Origin: Dermacentor variabilis
Taxonomy: Eukaryota; Arthropoda; Arachnida; Ixodida; Ixodidae
Length of the DNA stretch: 64,000 nt
Assembly: GCF_050947875.1 (NCBI RefSeq)
Contig: NC_134568.1
Coordinates: forward strand, 257,818,615-257,882,614
Direction of reading: 5' to 3'
The notes beneath the pieces were generated by a model. The model saw nothing but the letters and a program-made list of their open reading frames with translations, was not told the DNA's origin and did no database searches. Below are positions 58,276 to 64,000 of this stretch, piece after piece (position 1 is the stretch's first letter; each line of letters begins with the position of its first letter). The position numbers and the translations under genes are program-made.

Positions 58276-58480
58276 CATACAGTACAGTCGAACCTCATTA
58301 TAACAAAGTCACACCTGACACAAAAATACCTTCGTTAAATCTAATATTCGTTATAAGCATATATTAACTTATCGGCGAGAAACATCTCATTTACTTCGCT
58401 ATATCCAATAATTCATATATCCAATGTGCTTTTGCAGTAACATTAGGTCCTACACCAGGTTAAATTTCATTCAACAGTTA
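58276..58480 (+). repeat. Repeat beginning ACAGTCGAACCTCRTTATAAC
   Basis: acagtcgaacctcattataa, caaagtcacacc, ttcgttaaatctaatattcg, ttataagcatat and cgctatatccaataattc fit a common tick interspersed repeat that I recall (usually cgttataacgaag). Here many CpG have become TpG or CpA. Confidence 0.5.
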
Positions 58481-58683
58481 TTCACTCCAACGATAATTTA
58501 GTCTCTCAACTTTCAGGGTGTGAAAGATGCTGCAATGTGGCATAGTGGACTACTGTACACTTAAATCTCAGGTTAAATGTTTTCACTCTTTCTACCACTA
58601 ACAAGCACAGATTTAAACTAAGCAAGAAAGGCACACCCCCATATGAAGTTGCACTGTGAGACTATAGCATGTCTCACAACTAG

Positions 58684-58725
58684 ATAATGGTTTTGGCACA
58701 CAAAACCCCAGAATTTAATTTAATT
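58684..58725 (+). mobile_element. SINE 3'-tail fragment
   Basis: atggttttggcacacaaaac, cccagaatttaattt matches the Ruka-like 3' end. The upstream body is unrecognisable. Confidence 0.5.
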
Positions 58726-59165
58726 TTTAAAGGTACAACCTCCATGGGATAAGTAGATCATAATTTTTCCTGTTTTATGGTGACATGCTGCACAGTAACG
58801 CATTCAAGTATGATGCACAATAACCTAACATCAACAATGTGAACATTATAAATTAGATAACGAAGGCAACATGATGACCATGCTATAATGACAGAAATAT
58901 ATTGCAATTGACAACCAATTGACTACACAAACTTCAACAATAAGCATTTTACTTAGCCAACATATTAAATTTGTTCACTTTTCTTTTAAGCTTCAATCAA
59001 TTAGCACATTCTAACGAAACAGTCTAAGTTATTGCAACTCTATCCCTCATAATACCTACTATGCGGAGTATTCCTTACACCTCCAATGAGACAATGAGCT
59101 TTTTGTGACCTGCTGGATAAAAATTAAAATAAATTGTTGAGTTTAATGTGCAGTGGGTTATGAGG

Positions 59166-59281
59166 GATGCCACAGTGGAGGGCTGCAAATTGACTTTGAC
59201 CATTTGGGGTTCTTTAATGTGCACCTAAATCTAAGTACACAAGCGTTTCTGCGTTTTTCCACCTTCAAAATGTGGCACCCA
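59166..59281 (-). mobile_element. Ruka-like SINE, 3' part
   Basis: On the minus strand gaaaaacgcagaaacgcttg, tgtacttagatttaggtgca, cattaaagaaccccaaatgg occur in SINE order. The tRNA head is missing. Lies 44 bp downstream of the Iwr1 exon's donor. Confidence 0.65.
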
Positions 59282-59324
59282 TGACTACCGAGTAAGCTAC
59301 AAAGTTTTGCCTTGCTTAACTCAC

Positions 59325-59488
59325 GTTTTAGGATATCTGTGTCCTCATCATCCGGGTAGTCGTTCCTCCAGTTATCCTCAGCATTGCTGTCAGTGTCCTC
59401 TCCATCACCAGTATCCAACCCAGGGTCAGAGTCGTATGCAAAGTCATGTTCCGGGGCAAATGCATCCGGCGGACCGCACCGGAAAAGA
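59325..59488 (-). CDS. SLC7A6OS: Iwr1/SLC7A6OS-family protein, exon with conserved acidic Iwr1 motif
   Basis: On the minus strand: acceptor cttcatttag, 164 nt of open frame, donor AAAAC|gtgagt. The encoded stretch includes FAPEHDFAYDSDPGLDTGDG and then EDTDSNAEDNWRNDYPDDED. The second block matches the Iwr1 domain signature (DSNAE..(W/Y)xN(D/E)YP(D/E)(D/E)) shared by yeast Iwr1 and vertebrate SLC7A6OS, which has NWRNEYPEE at this place. In those species the protein binds RNA polymerase II in the cytoplasm and brings it into the nucleus with importin alpha. The exon is phase-compatible with 57156-57245 and 47263-47288. N-terminal exons, including the nuclear-localisation part, lie upstream, presumably beyond 64,000 or undetected. 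Confidence 0.85.
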
Positions 59489-59771
59489 CTAAATGAAGAA
59501 GGGAAAAGAGAGATCAGTAGTAACTAAGGGTTAGTCTATTATAGAGCAGTAGGAGAGAGAAAAAATACATATAAGCACCTTACTATACATAACTGCTTTG
59601 TTCTCACTACAATTTACTTCTTTATTTATTTACATGACACTGCAGGTCAGGGCGTTGCCAAAGCAGGTTGTACATCCCAAGTACTGCAGATTGGTACAAT
59701 TGCAAGATACAGAATTGCATTCTGTTAATCAGTGTGCTTTAGAGATAAGTGTACTGACACAGATGTAAAAA
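59489..59771. other. Iwr1 intron, nothing recognised
   Basis: AT-rich sequence with a polypyrimidine stretch directly next to the acceptor at 59489. Confidence 0.4.
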
Positions 59772-59937
59772 GAAAATATTTTGGGGTTTAACATGCCAAA
59801 ACCACGATATGATTACGAGGCACACCGAAGTGGGGGACTCCAAGTTAATTTTGACCAGCTGGGATTCTTTAACATGCACCGAATGCACATTACATGGGTG
59901 TTTTTGCCTTTCGCCCCCATCGAAGCATAGATGCCAC
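59772..59937 (-). mobile_element. Ruka-like SINE, body and tail
   Basis: On the minus strand: catcgatgggggcgaaaggc, aaaaacacccatgtaatgtg, gttaaagaatcccagctggt, caaaattaacttggagtccc, ccacttcggtgtgcctcgta, then tggttttggcatgttaaacc. The tRNA head is lost. Confidence 0.8.
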
Positions 59938-60647
59938 AACACTGAAAGCATAGTAAAATGGCAAAGTTGGGGCTATAACTCACTGCATAAGTATTGTCAA
60001 TATATAGCCACAGTGACATAAAAATGCTACAGGATAAACAGTGCAAAAAGCACTAATTTAGAGAGCACTGTAGATTCACCTGAAATTTAAAAATTCACCA
60101 ACGATTATGATATTCCCTAATGCGAAATTTGAGCACAGTTATACGTATGTGTCTTTTCATTTTGCAATATATTGGCTGGCACGGACAATCTGTCTCGTGC
60201 GGCGTGTTGCAAATGGAGCTAAGTGTGGCGCAATTGCCTCACTGATCGGGAGATTGTGAGAGGAGGCACGTGAGTGACGCATGGGCGTGATTCACAGCAG
60301 TTGCTGCAGATAGACTTCCGCTCATACAGCTCTTTGTTTCCCTACAGACGATGCGCGCTACTCTGGTGCCAACTCGTGGCCATTGTTGCCACAAAGTCCG
60401 TCTTGCACAGCACTAAGCTTTCCTTCTCACGCTTTTGCCATACCCTCCTCCTCTGCTGTCTGCCTCATGGTTCTGCTGGACCCTCCTCTGCTTTCTTCCT
60501 AGCACTCTTTTCGCTGTCGCTGTTTGTCACCTGTTGCTATGCTCTGCATTCGCTTGCATCTTTCGCTGTGTTTGCTCGCTAAGTTACGAGGGACAACGCC
60601 AACGCTCGCTGCAGCAATGGGAGCCTAAGAGCTGTGGACTAAAACAC
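59938..60647. other. No supported exon
   Basis: A 102-codon plus ORF (60274-60582) translates to a Leu/Ser/Cys-rich string with no domain. Composition is mixed. Part of the Iwr1 intron or upstream flank. Confidence 0.4.
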
Positions 60648-60651
60648 TTCA

Positions 60652-61581
60652 CCCTTTGAGGGGTCAATGACGTAAATGTACGGCGCCGCGAACAAATCAG
60701 AAAATGGTCAATGCCGTATATTTACGGCGCCGTCTGTACATTTAAAAAGCGCGCCCATTTCTTCACCTTTTCTTTTCTGTCATGTGCTGCCACTATGTGG
60801 GAATACAGGTAATTTTTTTTCACGCGCCTCCCTCTCTCTGTTTTCGTTGCATGGTTTGTTTTAGCGCTAGTTCGCTCCTGCGCGTCTATGTAGTACCGCC
60901 CGCGCACTGGCGAGTGCGCAGGCAGGCAGGTGGCGGTTTGAGTTTTGTTTTCGCGGGCGGTTTCGGCTTCTTACGTTTGCAAAACTGATGGCTATCTCGT
61001 TACTAATCGCTCAAAGGGCGACCGCCTTTTCCTCGCTCATTCAGTGCTCACAGAGGTGCGCATAGGAAGGATGCCACCATGCATGTGTTTCCGCTTTTTT
61101 TTTTTTTGACACTCGCGATAACTAATTGCCTCTGGTTGGCGATAAGATAAAGATTAGCGGAAGTTTGTCACACGTTATGCTTTTCTGACGGGCACACAAC
61201 TACAAAGTTTTCCTGAGTGCGCGCACCTACGCAGTTCGATTACGCTATGGATGTACATATTAGATATTAGTGTAAGAGCAGGAACATTTGAGTCTTGCAA
61301 AATATTCTCGTGTGCGCATTTTCAAGGCCTTGAACTATGTGTATAAAAATGCATCAAATTTTTAGTTCTTATAAGTTTATTTCCTTTTTTATTGTTGTTA
61401 TTCATGAATGAAGAGTACACATATACCAATGCAAAAATATTTTTTTCTCACTTTACGGTCACCCTAGAAAAATTGCAGTGAATTTTTTCGAAATAAGTCG
61501 CTCAGAAGAATTGAAATCTGCAATAAAAATAATCGACCCCGGGCGGTCGCATATGTAGAAAAAAAATCGACCCTCAAAGGG
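60652..61581. mobile_element. piggyBac-like MITE with CCCTTTGAGGGTC termini
   Basis: The left end ccctttgaggggtcaat and right end, read inward, ccctttgagggtcgat are inverted repeats. The right flank is TTAA (61582-61585), the piggyBac target site, and the left flank is TTCA (60648-60651), one base off. Subterminal copies of tttacggcgccg/tgtacggcgccg occur at 60675-60690 and 60719-60733. There is no transposase ORF over 930 bp, so it is non-autonomous. Confidence 0.75.
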
Positions 61582-61741
61582 TTAACAAAACCTTCAGACA
61601 CTATCTACAACACAGTATCTGAAAATACTATATTTGAATCCTATAATACAACCTTTGCCAGAAGAGTTCTATGACAGCTTGTAAAAAAAAATTTATTTAA
61701 ACTAAGCACTCTAGGTCTTGTTAAAGTACTGGTCCCCTCAG

Positions 61742-62035
61742 CTATATATGCACAGCTGTTAGCTTCTGGAAGTCCTGGGGCCAAGCAGAGAAACCTTCAT
61801 CCAGTATGCTCTTCAGCACATTACTCGCAGCATTTTTGATTGCTGCCATATTTTTACGACACTTCCCAAGTGTGAACGGCAATTTCACCCTGAGAAACAC
61901 AAATAAATCACACGAGGAGAGGTTGGGTGAATATAGGGCATGTGGTAGAGCAGGGATATTGTGTACAGGCAGATATTTCTGGACTAATACAGCAGTGTGT
62001 GGCGTCGTATTTTGTGGGGCATCACATTGCATTTG
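61742..62035 (-). pseudogene. Mariner-like transposase C-terminal relic
   Basis: The minus-strand frame contains TTPHTAVLVQKYLPVHNIPA, LPHALYSPNLSSCDLFVFLR and LPFTLGKC. In mariner transposases this corresponds to the catalytic-core end (..HTA..V..FL....I..LPHPPYSPDLAPCD..LF). The Asp before L in SPDL is Asn here, while the D of the SCD block is retained. Upstream sequence is disrupted. Inactive. Confidence 0.65.
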
Positions 62036-62840
62036 GTTTCTGTTTTCCTAAACCTTGCAAGAGCTGGTGACAAACATTCCTGTTCAATTTCAGATCTTAT
62101 ATCACGCACACAGTAACATGGTGCACGCTTTAACTGCCTCACATGTTCTACATTGATGGGCAGCCAAATCTGGGATCATCTGTAGGCAAGCAGACTGTGT
62201 GTCTCCCTTACATAAAAGAGAAAAAGGGCAGCTTTTATGGTTGGCAGATTACTCCAGAAGCCACTAAGAATGTGAGCAAAGTCAAAAGTGTAGAGATAAG
62301 TCTTCGAACATCACTTGCCACAGTGGAGAGCCTCATTAAGTGACTCTGCTTTCGGTCTCATTCTATCAAGGAAAGTCTCATAAAGTTCTAGCAACCCTTG
62401 GCTCTGAATTTCTTTGACAACCTTTAGCCATCATTTTCTTACAGCAAGCTCACTGGTTGCCCAATTTAAATGTCCAGGGATAATGACACAAAAGTAATCT
62501 AGGTTTCTGGTAGGCCTTTGCCAGTAACATAAAACAGCTACTGGCGAGATTTCTTCTAGTTAACACAGGCCTGCTTTTGTGCCACGTAGAGATGGAACTA
62601 TGGCATAGCTAATAAAGAACATTTGTATGGACTTGCCAATCTCTCAGAACAACTTTTGTACTCCATAAAATCAAGGACTAATTCCTCTTGGTATGCTCGC
62701 CCAAACGTTCATGACGAGGCAAGGCAGAGCATCTGAAACAGCTTTTGAAGCCAGCTTTAGCTGAAACTCAACAAATGAGAACATTACCAGGACTGTCCTT
62801 CCTGTACCTAACAGATAAGATCCTATTTCTCATGGCAAGT
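62036..62840 (-). pseudogene. Possible further transposase debris
   Basis: Minus-strand fragments near 62720-62740 (CLVMNVWASIPRG) and 62400-62330 (LLELYETFLDRMRPKAESL) recall Tc1-like transposases (VMVWGGIS and the C-terminal end), but frames change often. Could be a second element or the upstream part of the mariner relic. Confidence 0.3.
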
Positions 62841-64000
62841 GATGGATGTCGAGCATGCTACTCAGAACAAACTCATTAAACATTGAACGCCATTTGATAT
62901 TGAAAACGGGAAATTACAATGACTGGCATTGATGTTTATACTCCATTAGTGACACCAACACTTCTGTGACACAATTTACCCGAATGCACCACACAATCTT
63001 TAATACACTGTTTACGTTATTGTTACCTAAAACTATGTCACAAAATTCTCAGCCTTTTCCCAAGATATACCACCTCTATTTTACAAGTGCAAATCTGCAC
63101 TTGGGTTTGGATTTTGTGTGCAAACACCCTCTATGTGGCTGTTACGTCAAGTGTGCTGAAGCTTGTCTGCAAGATTACATGTGACAAAATGATGCCATTG
63201 CAGCCAGTGTGCTACTACAGCAAAGAACTCCCAAATTGAAACAGCATAAAATAACAAGCACACAAGAAAGTATACAAATGCTCTCAGCTCAAGTTTTATA
63301 ACAATAATCTGGCATATCTATACCCAAAAGAGTGCCCCCCCCCCCTAAAAAAGAAACAAGAAACAGCCATACCAGCAAGGAATGAAAATAAAAAATAAAA
63401 CATCTTGTACTTAAGGAGGCTCAAGATACGCAACCTTAACATGCAAGACTAATAATGGTTGACTTGCACAACTGTCATGTTTGTGAATAAAAACACTTCA
63501 CTCACTTCACGTGACAACTAGTCTTTATGAGTAAAGAGAATTGATAAATCAGAACACCTAATAAAATTCAATTCGTCAGTAAGTGCTTCTCTTTGTCTAC
63601 TTCCTTGCATACTAGCCCTTTTTGAAATTTTTTTTTTATAAATGCCCCAACTTGCCCAGCTTTCCATTCTACTCAAAAACTCCGACCAGCCATACCAAGC
63701 AAAGCTGACAAATGTAAGACTTGGTCATTCTCACCATTTCTGGAATGTTAGAAAACAGACAGTTGAGCCTAATAAGTTACTGTAGAACCTTTTGTTGTCC
63801 ACAGGTACAAAAGTAAGCTTTTGTCCTTCAGTTTTGCAATAATATAAACCAGCAACCATAGGCAGGCAAGTTCACTCGGACCCACCCATAAATCTGAGTG
63901 AGCTCAAGTGAGTCCTAGGGGGGCAAATTTGAACCTTGAGTGAATTGAGCTGTGGTTTGAATGTGGTAGTGTGTAGTATAGTACTAAGCACACTAAAGTG
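62841..64000. other. No supported gene
   Basis: AT-rich sequence without ORFs above 72 codons. At 63888-63945 imperfect gagtgagctcaagtgagtcc units form a short tandem array. C run at 63335-63348. The upstream Iwr1 exons were not found here. Confidence 0.4.

Overview
The window reads as nuclear DNA of a hard (ixodid, probably metastriate) tick. This inference rests on repeated copies of a tRNA-derived SINE of the tick 'Ruka' type, other repeat families that I recall from tick genomes, introns with GT-AG borders, and the absence of bacterial-style gene packing. No database search was possible.

About 95% of the sequence is transposon-derived or unassigned, and the two halves differ. Positions 1 to about 33,500 are rich in CpG and I can support no protein-coding gene there. 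This half holds SINE copies, a palindromic element carrying a tRNA-like sequence, two I-clade LINE pieces (EN-RT at 11.8-13.2 kb, RNase H at 16.7-18.5 kb, the latter split by a SINE and another insert), a 78-bp minisatellite, a second LINE relic with an internal inverted duplication (22.6-24.1 kb), foldback elements, a (CA)55 tract, a possible solo LTR, a CCTTATC minisatellite and a MITE at 30.5-31.3 kb. CpG-rich sequence with good splice donors at 32.3-33.15 kb may be a promoter and first-exon zone.

From about 33.6 kb onward the DNA is AT-rich and visibly CpG-poor, and here are the two genes I can support. (1) A plus-strand gene ends at 46,567-47,112. Its last two exons join in frame and encode the end of a membrane segment, a short cytoplasmic tail with two PPxY motifs, and a stop. 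(2) A minus-strand gene has three phase-compatible exons at 59,488-59,325, 57,245-57,156 and 47,288-47,263. Its acidic DSNAEDNWRNDYPDDED block identifies it as an Iwr1/SLC7A6OS-family protein (RNA polymerase II nuclear import). The two genes converge, with poly(A) signals about 95 bp apart.

Their introns and flanks are filled by nested elements. A decayed Ty3/Gypsy element (36.8-42.6 kb, plus strand) has a pogo-like DNA transposon inside its 5' LTR, and that transposon carries a 26-bp palindrome flanked by 8-bp direct repeats. A better-preserved relative (48,970-53,938, minus strand) has both LTRs, PBS and PPT but several stops and frameshifts. It sits inside a roughly 2-kb foldback element in the last intron of the Iwr1 gene. 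A piggyBac-like MITE and mariner relics lie upstream of the Iwr1 exons. No CRISPR, operon or bacterial feature is present.
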